NCBI GenBank assembly: GCA_002352605.1
Contig: DEIP01000085.1
Location: forward strand, 1-37,036
Reading direction: 5' to 3'
DNA length: 37,036 nt
Source of the DNA: Desulfobacteraceae bacterium UBA2771
GTDB lineage: Bacteria > Desulfobacterota > Desulfobacteria > Desulfobacterales > Desulfosarcinaceae
Part shown: piece by piece, positions 1 through 7,717 of the stretch
How the letters are laid out: each line of letters begins with the position of its first letter
Position numbering within the stretch: the first letter of the stretch is position 1
Position numbers and translations under genes: made by a program
The notes under the pieces: model-generated
What the model saw: the letters and a program-made list of their open reading frames with translations, nothing else
What the model was told of the DNA's origin: nothing
The model's database searches: none

Positions 1-111
1 TCGACCATGGTGTATTGGTTCAGCAATTGGGCCGTCGAGCGGATTAACAGAAAGCAACCGGGTAAGGAAATCATTGCAAATGTTCCGGATTTAGGTATCA
101 TTAATACGTAA
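1..111 (+). CDS. C-terminal fragment of an unidentified protein, cut by the left window edge
   Basis: Frame 1 is open from the first base and stops with TAA at 109-111, giving 36 residues that end in VPDLGIINT. The fragment is rich in aromatic residues near its start (VYWFSNW) and then becomes basic (ERINRKQPGK), as might be seen at the end of a membrane protein or enzyme. No family can be recognised from so little sequence. It would be transcribed in the same direction as the tmc operon, about 220 bp upstream of tmcD. The other two plus frames hold earlier stops, so this is the likeliest coding frame, but it may also be chance. Confidence 0.35.
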   Translation, partial: STMVYWFSNWAVERINRKQPGKEIIANVPDLGIINT

Positions 112-279
112 TCGAACCAGTTCATCGGTACCGGCATCACGCGGGTCGCCCCCCATCTGCGGCCGTTTGTTGAAGCGCCGCATGTCGGCCGATAAAACGA
201 CATCGCCGCCGGTGTCCGCCCGCAGGCCATCGCTGTCGAGGGGTCTGTTTTTCTCAGCGGAGGAATACATGGCCGGCAA
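91..279 (-). CDS. Possible small hypothetical protein (62 aa)
   Basis: A minus-strand reading frame of 62 codons starts with TTG at 279, or with ATG at 270 (59 aa), and stops at 91. AGGTGA lies about 10 nt upstream of the TTG. The product is hydrophilic, rich in Asp, Arg and Gly, with no membrane segment, signal peptide or cysteines. Third codon positions are GC-rich like the neighbouring genes, which mildly supports coding. It overlaps the fragment on the opposite strand by about 20 bp and occupies most of the leader region of tmcD, from which it would be divergently transcribed. No family is recognised. It may be a chance frame in the tmc upstream region. Confidence 0.3.
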   Translation of the reverse strand: MPAMYSSAEKNRPLDSDGLRADTGGDVVLSADMRRFNKRPQMGGDPRDAGTDELVRLRINDT

Positions 280-332
280 TCATTCATCATCACCTGAGAA
301 TCCACGCGCCGGCATCCCAATTAGGAGGTACT

Positions 333-1598
333 ATGGTTGATTCCCGAAGCTGGGACTGGGATACCAGTGAGAAAAAGATTCCCCTGGACTCCTGGAAAGC
401 GGAATACCAATGGGTTGAGGAGCCCTATGTCAGCCCCGACGGGGAAAAGATCGCCGCCGTCGTCAACGTGGATGAAGGAGAATTCACCGTCTGCGTCAAC
501 GGCCGGGCCTGGGGGGAAACGGTGTTCGATAAAATCTGGCACCTGCGTTTCTCACCGGATGGCCGACTCACCGCCCTGGTGTCCGAAATGGGCGAATGGA
601 CCATGGCCGTGAACGGCAAGGCATGGGAAAACAAATTCGGCTATATCTGGGAGCCTCGATTCAACGCCAACGGCACCAGTATCGCTGCCGCCGTGCAACA
701 GGACATGCAGTACGCCATGGTTCTCAACGGCCAACCCTGGAAGCAGACTTACGCCAACATGACCTTTTTTGCGCTGAGCCCCGACGGCCGGCACACCGCC
801 GGTGCCGTTCAGGTGGAATCGGTGGATTCGGGCGAAATCCACAAATTTCAGGAGGGCAGCTTTACCGCCGCCTTGGACGGCAAACCGTGGGACGCGCGTT
901 TCGTTAACGTCTGGAACCTGGCCATCAGCCCGGAAGGCGGGCACCTGGCCGCAGAGGTCCGGCTCAACCTTTACGATTACACCATTGCCGTGGACGGTGT
1001 GCCATGGGACGCCCACTACGCCACCGTCTGGGAACCGGTGTTCAACCCGATTAGCGGAACGGTCGTGGCCCCGGTGCGGGAAAAGGGCATGTGGGGGCTG
1101 GCCGAGAACGGCAACATCCTCTGGGATCGACGCTTTTTTCAGCTCTGGCATCAGATGTTCAGTCCCGACGGCAGCCGGCTGGCCGCCATCGTGGCCCCCA
1201 GCTACGGCCGCTGGACCGTGGCCGTAGACGGTGTGCCCTGGTCGGCCACCTTCACCAAGCTGGTCACCGACGCGGTCTTCAGCCCGGATGGGCAGCGCAT
1301 CGCCGCCCTGGCCAAGGATGCGGAAACCTTCCGCGTGGTCGTGGACGGCAGTCCCTGGTCCGGTACCTGGGACATGGCCTGGAAGCCGGTCTTCAGCCCG
1401 GACGGAAAGGACGTGGCCGCCAAGGTAGAGAAGAAAGGCCAATACACCTACGCAGTCAACGACCGGGTCTGGTCCACATCCTGTGATGCCGCCTGGGACC
1501 CAATCTTCAGCCCCGAGGGCACGCACCTGATGCTGCGCACCATCGAGGCGGGCAGCTACGTCCGGCGCATCGTCCCTGTTTCTGAAATCGCCGCCTGA
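333..1598 (+). CDS. tmcD: TmcD, tryptophan-rich WD/PD40-like repeat subunit of the Tmc complex
   Basis: The 421-aa product consists almost entirely of about ten degenerate repeats of roughly 40 residues. Each has a turn of the type SPDG or SPEG (also NANG, NPISG) followed by AA-V, then an aromatic strand ending in VDG-PW or VNG-AW, then an aromatic VW-P segment. This matches a beta-propeller of PD40/WD40 type and explains the very high Trp content. There is no signal peptide or membrane segment, so it should be cytoplasmic. In Desulfovibrio the tryptophan-rich TmcD is encoded with tmcA, tmcB and tmcC. Here it is first in the operon, followed directly by tmcC. The start is set by AGGAGGT at 323-329, 3 nt before the ATG. 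The exact biochemical role of TmcD is not established; a scaffold or docking role is inference. Confidence 0.88.
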   Translation: MVDSRSWDWDTSEKKIPLDSWKAEYQWVEEPYVSPDGEKIAAVVNVDEGEFTVCVNGRAWGETVFDKIWHLRFSPDGRLTALVSEMGEWTMAVNGKAWENKFGYIWEPRFNANGTSIAAAVQQDMQYAMVLNGQPWKQTYANMTFFALSPDGRHTAGAVQVESVDSGEIHKFQEGSFTAALDGKPWDARFVNVWNLAISPEGGHLAAEVRLNLYDYTIAVDGVPWDAHYATVWEPVFNPISGTVVAPVREKGMWGLAENGNILWDRRFFQLWHQMFSPDGSRLAAIVAPSYGRWTVAVDGVPWSATFTKLVTDAVFSPDGQRIAALAKDAETFRVVVDGSPWSGTWDMAWKPVFSPDGKDVAAKVEKKGQYTYAVNDRVWSTSCDAAWDPIFSPEGTHLMLRTIEAGSYVRRIVPVSEIAA

Positions 1599-1637
1599 GC
1601 TGAGCGTTTTGACTTTTTTATTTTTTCAATTCAGCTC
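1597..1637 (+). repeat. Intercistronic inverted repeat between tmcD and tmcC
   Basis: GAGCTGA at 1597-1603, overlapping the tmcD stop codon, is exactly complementary to TCAGCTC at 1631-1637. The loop between them is 27 nt and very T-rich, with runs of six T on both sides of an A. The tmcC Shine-Dalgarno lies about 25 bp further on. It could shape processing or relative expression of tmcD against the membrane and redox subunits. The loop is long, so folding is uncertain. Confidence 0.35.
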
Positions 1638-1673
1638 GTATTCGGGGGTGTACCTCCAGAAGAGGAGAAATAG

Positions 1674-2333
1674 ATGCATACCTTCTACAACGTCGTCAGT
1701 GGGCCGCTGGCATGGATCGCCTTTATCCTCTTCTTTGGGGGCAGCATCTACCGCATCGTCCGGATGTTGATGCTGGTGGCCGAAAAAGAGAAATTCATTT
1801 TCACCTACATGAGCTGGCGCTACAGCCTGCGGTCCATTTTGCACTGGATCATCCCATTTGCCACGGTGAGCTGGCGGCGTCAGCCCGTTCTTACCGTGAT
1901 CACATTCGCCTTCCATGCCTGCCTGATAGCCACCCCCCTATTTCTACTCTCCCACGTCCTGCTCTGGGACGAGGCTTTTGCCATCAGCTGGTGGACCCTG
2001 CCCGACGCCGTGGCCGATGTCATGGCCATCATCGTCATTCTGGGGGCGATCTATTTTCTGGCTCGACGGCTCACCCAGCCGGATGTCAAGTTCATCACCT
2101 CGGCCTCGGATTTCGTGATCCTGGCCATCGTGGCGGCGCCCTTTGTCACCGGCTTTCTGGCCTACCACCAGTGGCTGTCCTATCCACTGGTCATGTGTCT
2201 GCACGTGCTGGCCGGAGACATCATGCTCGCGGCGATCCCTTTCACCAGGCTCAGCCACATGCTTTTCTCGCCTTTCACCCGGGCCTACATGGGTTCCGAG
2301 TTCGGCAAGGTGCGACACGCCCGGGATTGGTAG
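1674..2333 (+). CDS. tmcC: TmcC, membrane cytochrome b-like subunit of the Tmc complex
   Basis: A 219-aa hydrophobic protein with about five predicted membrane segments. It is clearly homologous to HmcE in this window (28336-29013): both begin with a (V/T)xGPLAWIAF motif, have an R-S-I-hydrophobic-HW or -YW stretch near residue 60, and share the motif APF-TGFLAYHQ and the ending IPFT-LSH. Histidines in membrane segments (FHAC, YHQ, LHV, LSH) are candidate haem b ligands, as in the NarI/DsrM-type family. It should pass electrons between the periplasmic TmcA and the cytoplasmic TmcB. An AGAGGAG Shine-Dalgarno precedes the ATG. It lies 75 bp after tmcD and 73 bp before tmcB, consistent with one operon. 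Confidence 0.9.
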   Translation: MHTFYNVVSGPLAWIAFILFFGGSIYRIVRMLMLVAEKEKFIFTYMSWRYSLRSILHWIIPFATVSWRRQPVLTVITFAFHACLIATPLFLLSHVLLWDEAFAISWWTLPDAVADVMAIIVILGAIYFLARRLTQPDVKFITSASDFVILAIVAAPFVTGFLAYHQWLSYPLVMCLHVLAGDIMLAAIPFTRLSHMLFSPFTRAYMGSEFGKVRHARDW

Positions 2334-2406
2334 GCGCAATGGATTGAATCAACCGGAGGCCGGTGTACCTTGAAATCCGGCATAAGCCGAAAAAGGAGTT
2401 CTCAAC

Positions 2407-3753
2407 ATGGCGGGACCGTTAAAAAAAGAAAAAGCCGGCGTCGTGGACGAGGGTATCGACGTCGGCATCTCCCGGCTCAGCGAAGCGAAAATCCAGTCGG
2501 TGATCAACGGCGTCATCGAGTCCGAAACCGGCGCCCGGCTGAAGACCTACGTGGAGACCTGCATTCACTGCGGGCTGTGCTCGGAAGCCTGCCACTACTA
2601 CCTGTCCCACGATAAAGACCCGCACTACTCACCGGTGGGAAAAGTCAAGCAGACCATCTGGGAGATGCTGCGAAAAAAGGGGCGGGTCAGTCCGGAATTT
2701 ATCCGCCGGGCGGCCATCATCGCCCACACCGAATGTAACCTGTGCAAGCGTTGCACCCAGTACTGCCCCTTCGGCATCGACATTACCTATCTGATGAGCG
2801 TGGTGCGCCGGATCATCCACAAGCTGGGGGTCACCCCGCTCTACATTCAGGACACGGCCCACAGTCATTCGGTGACCATGAACCAGATGTGGGTCAAAGG
2901 CGACGAGTGGCCGGATACCCTCCAATGGCAGGAAGAGGAAGCCCGGGTGGAGATTCCCGACCTGCGCATCCCGATGGAAAAAGAGGGGGCGGACATCATG
3001 TACAGCGTCATTGCCCCGGAACCCAAGTTCCAGGCCCAGCTGATCTACCAGGCGGCAATCATCATGCAGGTGGCCGGGGTCAACTGGACCATGCCCGCCT
3101 CCGTGGGGTGGGACAACAGCGACATGGCCATGTTCACCGGAGACAACGAGATCATGGGGCGCCTCAAGCGATCCCATTTCGAGACCGCCGCCCGACTCAA
3201 GGTCAAGAAAATCGTCATGGGCGAATGCGGCCACGCCTTCCGCTCGGTCTACGACATGGGCAACCGATGGCTGGGCTGGTCCATGCCGCCCTTTACCATC
3301 GTCCACGCCATCGAGTTCTACCATGATCTGATCAAGGAGGGCCGCATCAAGATCGCCAAGAAATACCGGCCGCCCATCACCCTGCACGATCCATGCAACG
3401 TGGTACGCGGCGGCGGGCTGCACGAAAAAGCCCGTTACGTGGCCCATGCCCTGTGCGAGAATGTGATCGAGATGCACCCCAACCGGGAACATAACTACTG
3501 CTGCTGCGCCGGCGGTGGCGTGATCAACACCGGCCCTCCCTTCAAAATGACGCGCATCGAAGGCAACCGCGTCAAGGCCGAACAACTCTTCGTCGCCAAG
3601 ACCAAGGGCGCCGAGGTCCTCGTGGCCCCCTGCCACAACTGCCACAGCGGCTTGCACGACATTGTGCACCACTATGAAATCGGACTGGACATCAAGTTCT
3701 TCGGGGACATTATCTACGAAGTGATGGAAAAGCCCGCGCAAGCGGGGCCCTAA
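2407..3753 (+). CDS. tmcB: TmcB, HdrD/DsrK-like iron-sulfur subunit of the Tmc complex
   Basis: A 448-aa cytoplasmic protein. Two [4Fe-4S] motifs lie near the N-terminus: CIHCGLCSEAC at about residues 52-62 and CNLCKRCTQYCPFGID at about 110-124. The C-terminal half has the cysteine-rich CCG features of HdrD/HdrB/DsrK proteins: DPCN near 330, then NYCCCAGGG near 364, then APCHNCH near 408, plus an ECGHAF motif near 277. Such domains bind a non-cubane [4Fe-4S] centre at a thiol/disulfide site in heterodisulfide reductases. In Tmc it is the cytoplasmic acceptor for electrons from TmcA through TmcC. HmcF (29058-30443) is its paralog. AAAGGAG sits about 8 nt before the ATG, and tmcA follows after 14 bp. 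Three consecutive cysteines replace the usual CCG at the glycine-rich site. Confidence 0.92.
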   Translation: MAGPLKKEKAGVVDEGIDVGISRLSEAKIQSVINGVIESETGARLKTYVETCIHCGLCSEACHYYLSHDKDPHYSPVGKVKQTIWEMLRKKGRVSPEFIRRAAIIAHTECNLCKRCTQYCPFGIDITYLMSVVRRIIHKLGVTPLYIQDTAHSHSVTMNQMWVKGDEWPDTLQWQEEEARVEIPDLRIPMEKEGADIMYSVIAPEPKFQAQLIYQAAIIMQVAGVNWTMPASVGWDNSDMAMFTGDNEIMGRLKRSHFETAARLKVKKIVMGECGHAFRSVYDMGNRWLGWSMPPFTIVHAIEFYHDLIKEGRIKIAKKYRPPITLHDPCNVVRGGGLHEKARYVAHALCENVIEMHPNREHNYCCCAGGGVINTGPPFKMTRIEGNRVKAEQLFVAKTKGAEVLVAPCHNCHSGLHDIVHHYEIGLDIKFFGDIIYEVMEKPAQAGP

Positions 3754-3767
3754 GACCAGGAGAAATC

Positions 3768-4160
3768 ATGAGAACCGTCACGCTGATCGCACTGCCACTA
3801 TTGATAGGAATCCTCCTGGCCGCCACCCCGGCATGGTCCCAGGAGGAGATGACCGTCGTGGACAACACCAACTTCGACAACCCCCAGCGCACACCGTCGG
3901 TATTCGTTCACGATGCACACAATGAAACCGCCGGCATCGATGACTGCGCCACGTGCCACCACGTCTACGAAGGTGGCCGGCTGGTGGAAGATGAATCATC
4001 GGAAGACCGGCGTTGCTCGGAATGCCACGACCTGGAAGGATCCGATGGTCAGCCGCCGTTGATCAAGGCCTTTCACACCAACTGCAAAGGCTGCCATCAG
4101 GAACAGAAGCAGGGACCGATTATGTGCGGTGAGTGCCACATCAAGGCGGGAATCCATTAA
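3768..4160 (+). CDS. tmcA: TmcA, periplasmic type II tetrahaem cytochrome c3
   Basis: The 130-aa product has a signal peptide (hydrophobic stretch at residues 5-23, likely cleavage after PAWS). Four c-type haem motifs follow: CATCH at 60-64 (with a second His after it, as in cytochromes c3), CSECH at 83-87, CKGCH at 106-110 and CGECH at 120-124. The protein is acidic. Size, haem count and position next to tmcBCD identify it as the acidic type II cytochrome c3 of the Tmc complex, which takes electrons from hydrogenase through type I cytochrome c3. The Shine-Dalgarno CCAGGAG is about 7 nt before the ATG. The gene is followed after 17 bp by a receiver-domain gene. Confidence 0.94.
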   Translation: MRTVTLIALPLLIGILLAATPAWSQEEMTVVDNTNFDNPQRTPSVFVHDAHNETAGIDDCATCHHVYEGGRLVEDESSEDRRCSECHDLEGSDGQPPLIKAFHTNCKGCHQEQKQGPIMCGECHIKAGIH

Positions 4161-4177
4161 TGATGGAGGCTTCTATC

Positions 4178-4528
4178 ATGCCAAAAAAAATTCTCATTAT
4201 CGACGACGACCCCATTGTGGTCAGATATCTGGAAGCCGTATTCAGCGACAACGGCTACGAAACCTGCACCGCCTCTTCCACCATGGAAGGACTGGATGTG
4301 GTTAAACGGGAGAGACCCGATCTGATCACCCTGGACCTGCAGATGCCCGGCGAGTGGGGCCCCCGCTTCTATCGCAAATTGCGCAAGGACAAAGACCTGC
4401 GCGACACCCCGATCATCGTGGTCAGCGGCATCGACGGCGACCACGCCATCAAGAATGCCATTGCTTTTGTTAAAAAGCCTTTCGACCCGGAAAAACTGGT
4501 GGGAATCGTCAAAAATACGATTGGATAA
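4178..4528 (+). CDS. Single-domain response regulator (receiver only) downstream of tmcA
   Basis: A 116-aa CheY-like receiver domain. It has the acidic pocket DDD near residue 9, the phosphoacceptor in the LITLDLQMP motif near residue 53, a Ser in VVSG and the conserved Lys in FVKKPF. Nothing follows the receiver domain, so it has no DNA-binding or enzymatic output. The start at 4178 was chosen because GGAGG (4165-4169) is 8 nt upstream; a longer frame would run back into tmcA. The close spacing after tmcA suggests co-transcription with the tmc operon. It resembles the receiver-only protein at 32066-32500, sharing the pattern MPG--G---Y--L--D--L--TP-I---S. Its partner kinase may be one of those in the 19.5-34.4 kb region. 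Confidence 0.85.
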   Translation: MPKKILIIDDDPIVVRYLEAVFSDNGYETCTASSTMEGLDVVKRERPDLITLDLQMPGEWGPRFYRKLRKDKDLRDTPIIVVSGIDGDHAIKNAIAFVKKPFDPEKLVGIVKNTIG

Positions 4529-4574
4529 GCCACACCATGGCATCGGTTTTGGATGCTTTCATGAAGCAGATCCC

Positions 4575-4598
4575 CGGCGGAACGATCGCCGTATTTTT
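4575..4598 (+). terminator. Possible rho-independent terminator of the tmc operon
   Basis: CGGCG at 4575-4579 pairs with CGCCG at 4587-4591 across a 7-nt loop, and TATTTTT follows immediately. It lies in the 94-bp gap between the end of the receiver gene and the end of the convergent hsp20 gene. The 5-bp stem is short, so termination strength is uncertain. Confidence 0.4.
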
Positions 4599-4622
4599 GC
4601 CGACCTTCAAGACGCCGCGGAT

Positions 4623-5072
4623 CTATTCTATGTCCACGGAGATCTGCCGGGATGTGTCCTCCTCGGGTTTGGGGATCTCCACCACCAGCACGCCGTTTTT
4701 GAATTTGGCCTTGATCGCTTCAGGCAAAACCATCGCATGAAGGGTGAACGTCCGCTGGAATTTTCCACAGATGCGCTCCCGGCGATAATAGTTTGTCGCC
4801 TGGTATACCGGATCGACGGACCGCTCTCCACTGATGGTCAACACGTTGTCTTTAACTTCCAACAACACATCCTCCTTATTCACGCCCGGCAGGTCGGCGG
4901 CGATGACGACGCCCTGTTCCGTTTCAAAAATATCCACACCGGGCGTCCAGGCGCACAGGGAGACCTGGCCATCCTCATCCGTCCGACACGGGAACGAATC
5001 GTCAAAAAGCGTGTTGATGCGGTCCTGCAAAGTGGCAATGTTTCTCAGCGGATCCCACTTACTGATGGCCAT
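4623..5072 (-). CDS. Hsp20/alpha-crystallin family small heat-shock protein
   Basis: A 149-aa protein with an N-terminal arm (WDPLRNIATLQDRINTLFDD), then the alpha-crystallin domain: TPGVDIFET near residue 43, AADLPGVNKEDV near 58, LTISGER near 78, and the signature GVLVVEIPKPEE near 128. Length and layout match bacterial Hsp20 chaperones, which bind unfolding proteins in the cytoplasm without ATP. AAGGAGA on the minus strand lies about 6 nt before the ATG. The gene is convergent with the tmc operon and divergent from the S1 gene. No CIRCE element was seen upstream. A TTGACA (minus strand, 5127-5122) with a weak TAAGCT 16 nt downstream is the only promoter-like match. Confidence 0.9.
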   Translation of the reverse strand: MAISKWDPLRNIATLQDRINTLFDDSFPCRTDEDGQVSLCAWTPGVDIFETEQGVVIAADLPGVNKEDVLLEVKDNVLTISGERSVDPVYQATNYYRRERICGKFQRTFTLHAMVLPEAIKAKFKNGVLVVEIPKPEEDTSRQISVDIE

Positions 5073-5256
5073 GACATCTCCTTTTGATTGATTGGGTCAA
5101 GCTTACCCTTTCCCAGTGCGTTGTCAACCCTGGCAGCGGCTTTTTAAGGCCTTTGTCCCCGCTGGTGGACCGTGCCTTCGGCCCGTATCCATAAATGGCC
5201 CTTAACCGACTATAGGCTTGCAAAAGCCATCATTTTCTGGTGAAGTTGCCGCACAT

Positions 5257-5262
5257 TATAAT
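5257..5262 (+). promoter_or_regulatory. Perfect -10 element (TATAAT) upstream of the S1 gene
   Basis: TATAAT at 5257-5262 lies 17 bp upstream of the S1-gene ATG. The sequence 17 bp further upstream (TTTCTG) is a poor -35 match, so this is a partial promoter call. If used, transcription would start around 5269, leaving a very short leader of about 11 nt that barely includes the GGGAG Shine-Dalgarno. A more distal promoter is equally possible in the 207-bp divergent gap with hsp20, where nothing else was recognised. Confidence 0.35.
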
Positions 5263-5279
5263 CGACCGGGAGAACAACC

Positions 5280-6737
5280 ATGAACGACGATTTTGAAAAT
5301 GAGTCCACGGGCGGGGAAGAAAGCTTTGCCGAACTTTTCGAATCCTACAGTGCAGGCATGAATGATAATATCCGGGTGGGTGACCGGATCCAGGGACGAA
5401 TCATCTCCATCGGAAGCAGCAGCGTATTTGTGGACACGGGCACCAAAGTTGACGGGGTGGTGGAAAAGTCCGAGCTGCTGGATGAGGATGGCCGGTTGGC
5501 GCTTGTTGAAGGGGACGAGCTGGACCTCTACGTCGTTGCCGCCGACGAAAGCGAAATCCGTCTGTCCAAGGCCATCTCCGGGATCGCTGGCCTGAATATG
5601 CTCCGGGATGCCTGGGAACAACGCATTCCAGTGGAGGGCAAGGTGGCGGCCGTCATCAAGGGCGGATTCCAGGTGGAGGTAACCAAAAAGCGGGCCTTTT
5701 GTCCCATCAGCCAGATGGATCTGACCTATGTGGAAGATCCGGAAGTTTACGTGGGCCAGACCTTCCCCTTTATCATCAAGCAATTCGAAGAGCGGGGACG
5801 CAACATCGTGGTCTCACGGCGTGAACTCCTCCAAAAGGAGATGGAAGCCGGCCGCAAGGCGTTCATGGAGCAGTTGAATGAAGATTCGGTCTTCGAGGGC
5901 ACCGTGGTGCGTATTCTGCCCTTCGGTGCCTTCGTTTCACTGGCCCCCGGCGTGGATGGGTTGGTGCATATCAGCGAACTGAGCTGGTCCCGACTGGACA
6001 CCCCCGAGCAGGCCGTCAAGGTGGGGGATCGACTCCAGGTGAAGCTTTTGGGTATCAAAGACGGCGACAAGCCGGGAACCAAGAAGATCTCCCTTTCCGT
6101 CAAGCAGGCGATGGGTGATCCCTGGGCCGATGCCCCCAACCGGATCAGCGTGGGAGACAAAATGATGGGCAAGGTGACCAGATGCGCCAATTTTGGCGCT
6201 TTCATCGAGCTTTTCCCCGGCATCGAGGGACTGGTGCACATCAGCGAAATGAGCTATACGCGCCGCGTGATGCGGCCGGAAGAGGTGGTCGCCCCCGGTG
6301 ACGAGATCATGGTAATGGTCAAGGAGTTCGACCCGGACCGCAAGCGCATTTCCCTGAGCATCAAGGATGCCGAAGGCGATCCTTGGACGGACATCGAAGA
6401 AAAATTCAAGCCGGGCGGGACGGTGCGGGGGCGAGTGGAAAAAAAGGAGCGTTTCGGCATCTTCGTGAGCCTGGCACCGGGCATCACCGGCCTGCTGCCC
6501 AGATCAAAGATCGCCGCTTCGGAAAAAGCCTCCCGGATCGAAACCCTCAAGCCCGGGGCCGCCATCACCGTGACCATCGATGGCGTCAATGCCGGGGAAC
6601 GAAAAATTTCTCTGGGTACCGGCGATATGGCCGATGACCAGGAATGGCAGGAATATGCCGGCGCAAACGCAAACTCGATGGGCTCGCTGGGGGACCAACT
6701 GCAAAAAGCCTTGTCCCGGCAGAAGAAGGGAGGTTGA
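5280..6737 (+). CDS. rpsA: S1 RNA-binding domain protein (ribosomal protein S1-like, five S1 domains)
   Basis: A 485-aa protein with an acidic N-terminus followed by five S1 (OB-fold) domains beginning near residues 33, 118, 205, 291 and 379. The best conserved are the third and fourth, with FGAFV-L-PGV-GLVHISE and FGAFIEL-PGIEGLVHISE. The last ends in GLLPRSKI, and the C-terminus is a polar tail (MGSLGDQLQKAL, then basic). Canonical S1 of Gram-negative bacteria has six domains and about 550-570 residues, so this is shorter. It may be the organism's S1 or a second S1-like translation or RNA-binding factor. The usual cmk neighbour is absent. It starts an operon: trxB follows after 2 bp. GGGAG precedes the ATG. 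Confidence 0.8.
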   Translation: MNDDFENESTGGEESFAELFESYSAGMNDNIRVGDRIQGRIISIGSSSVFVDTGTKVDGVVEKSELLDEDGRLALVEGDELDLYVVAADESEIRLSKAISGIAGLNMLRDAWEQRIPVEGKVAAVIKGGFQVEVTKKRAFCPISQMDLTYVEDPEVYVGQTFPFIIKQFEERGRNIVVSRRELLQKEMEAGRKAFMEQLNEDSVFEGTVVRILPFGAFVSLAPGVDGLVHISELSWSRLDTPEQAVKVGDRLQVKLLGIKDGDKPGTKKISLSVKQAMGDPWADAPNRISVGDKMMGKVTRCANFGAFIELFPGIEGLVHISEMSYTRRVMRPEEVVAPGDEIMVMVKEFDPDRKRISLSIKDAEGDPWTDIEEKFKPGGTVRGRVEKKERFGIFVSLAPGITGLLPRSKIAASEKASRIETLKPGAAITVTIDGVNAGERKISLGTGDMADDQEWQEYAGANANSMGSLGDQLQKALSRQKKGG

Positions 6738-6739
6738 TC

Positions 6740-7717
6740 ATGGCACAATGCGATTTTTATGACCTGGTAATCATCGGTGGCGGCCCGGGCGGTTTATCCG
6801 CCGCCATTTACGCCATACGGGCGGCGCTCAAGACCGTGCTGGTGGAAAAGGGCATCACCGGCGGCCAGGTGACCATGAGCGACGAAGTAGAAAATTATCC
6901 GGGCTTCACCCACATCAGCGGCGCCGAGCTGTCTATGAAATTTACTCAGCATGCTCAGGCCTACGATCTGGAAATGATCTCCCAGGAGGTGACGGCACTG
7001 GACCCAGGGCTGGACTATCATACGGTGAAGCTGGCCAACGGCGAGTCGCTGAAGACCCATGCGGTGGTATTGGCCACCGGCGGCAGCCCGAGAAAACTCG
7101 ATGTGCCCGGAGAGCGAGAACTCTACGGCAAGGGCGTTTCCTACTGCGCCACCTGTGACGGATTCTTCTTCAGGGGAAAAACGGTGGTAGTGGTCGGCGG
7201 CGGAGACAGTGCCGCAGAAGAGGCCCTTTATCTGGGCAAGCTGTGCAAAAAGGTTTACATCGCCCACCGCCGGGATGAACTAAGGGCCGGCAAGATCCTC
7301 CAGCAACGCATTTTTGACGACTGTAACATCGAGATGCTCTGGAACACCGTGGTCACCGAGATTGAGGCCGACGCCAACGGGGTGAAAGGCGTCGCCCTGA
7401 AAGACACCGTGACGGCAAAGACACGAGTACTCGACGTGGACGGGGTGTTCATCTTTGTTGGTTTCAACCCCAACAACGAACTGGTCCCCGCCGGTACCCG
7501 TATGAACGCCGACGGTATGGTGGTGACCGACGAAAAGTGTGAAACCAACTCGCCCGGTGTATACGTAATCGGGGATCTGCGGGAAAAGTTCGCCCGCCAG
7601 ATCGTTCTTTCGGCGGGTGACGGCTGCACGGCTGCCCTGGCAGCGGCTCATTTTGTAGAAACCAAAAAATCGATGCGGGGCGACACCTGTGAGCTTCCTC
7701 CGGATGCCGCTGAATGA
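6740..7717 (+). CDS. trxB: Thioredoxin-disulfide reductase
   Basis: A 325-aa flavoprotein that reduces thioredoxin with NADPH. An FAD-binding GGGPGG motif lies near residue 14, the redox-active CATC at 136-139 is followed by Asp, then the NADPH-binding GGGDSAAEEA near 155-164, and a C-terminal FAD motif GDLREK near 280. Size and cysteine position match the low-molecular-weight bacterial enzyme (C135/C138 in E. coli). The start at 6740 is used because GGGAGG (6728-6733) is correctly spaced; the frame extends upstream into the S1 gene without support. It sits 2 bp after the S1 gene and its TGA overlaps the next ATG by 4 nt, implying translational coupling. Confidence 0.95.
   Translation: MAQCDFYDLVIIGGGPGGLSAAIYAIRAALKTVLVEKGITGGQVTMSDEVENYPGFTHISGAELSMKFTQHAQAYDLEMISQEVTALDPGLDYHTVKLANGESLKTHAVVLATGGSPRKLDVPGERELYGKGVSYCATCDGFFFRGKTVVVVGGGDSAAEEALYLGKLCKKVYIAHRRDELRAGKILQQRIFDDCNIEMLWNTVVTEIEADANGVKGVALKDTVTAKTRVLDVDGVFIFVGFNPNNELVPAGTRMNADGMVVTDEKCETNSPGVYVIGDLREKFARQIVLSAGDGCTAALAAAHFVETKKSMRGDTCELPPDAAE

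Noticed and set aside
552..1526. 324-codon minus-strand open frame opposite tmcD
   Set aside because: Shadow of tmcD caused by GC-rich codons; the product is His/Gly/Pro-rich with no recognisable domain, and the plus frame has clear repeats and a Shine-Dalgarno.
2629..3741. 370-codon minus-strand open frame opposite tmcB
   Set aside because: Antisense of tmcB, whose iron-sulfur motifs are unmistakable; the shadow has no domain features.
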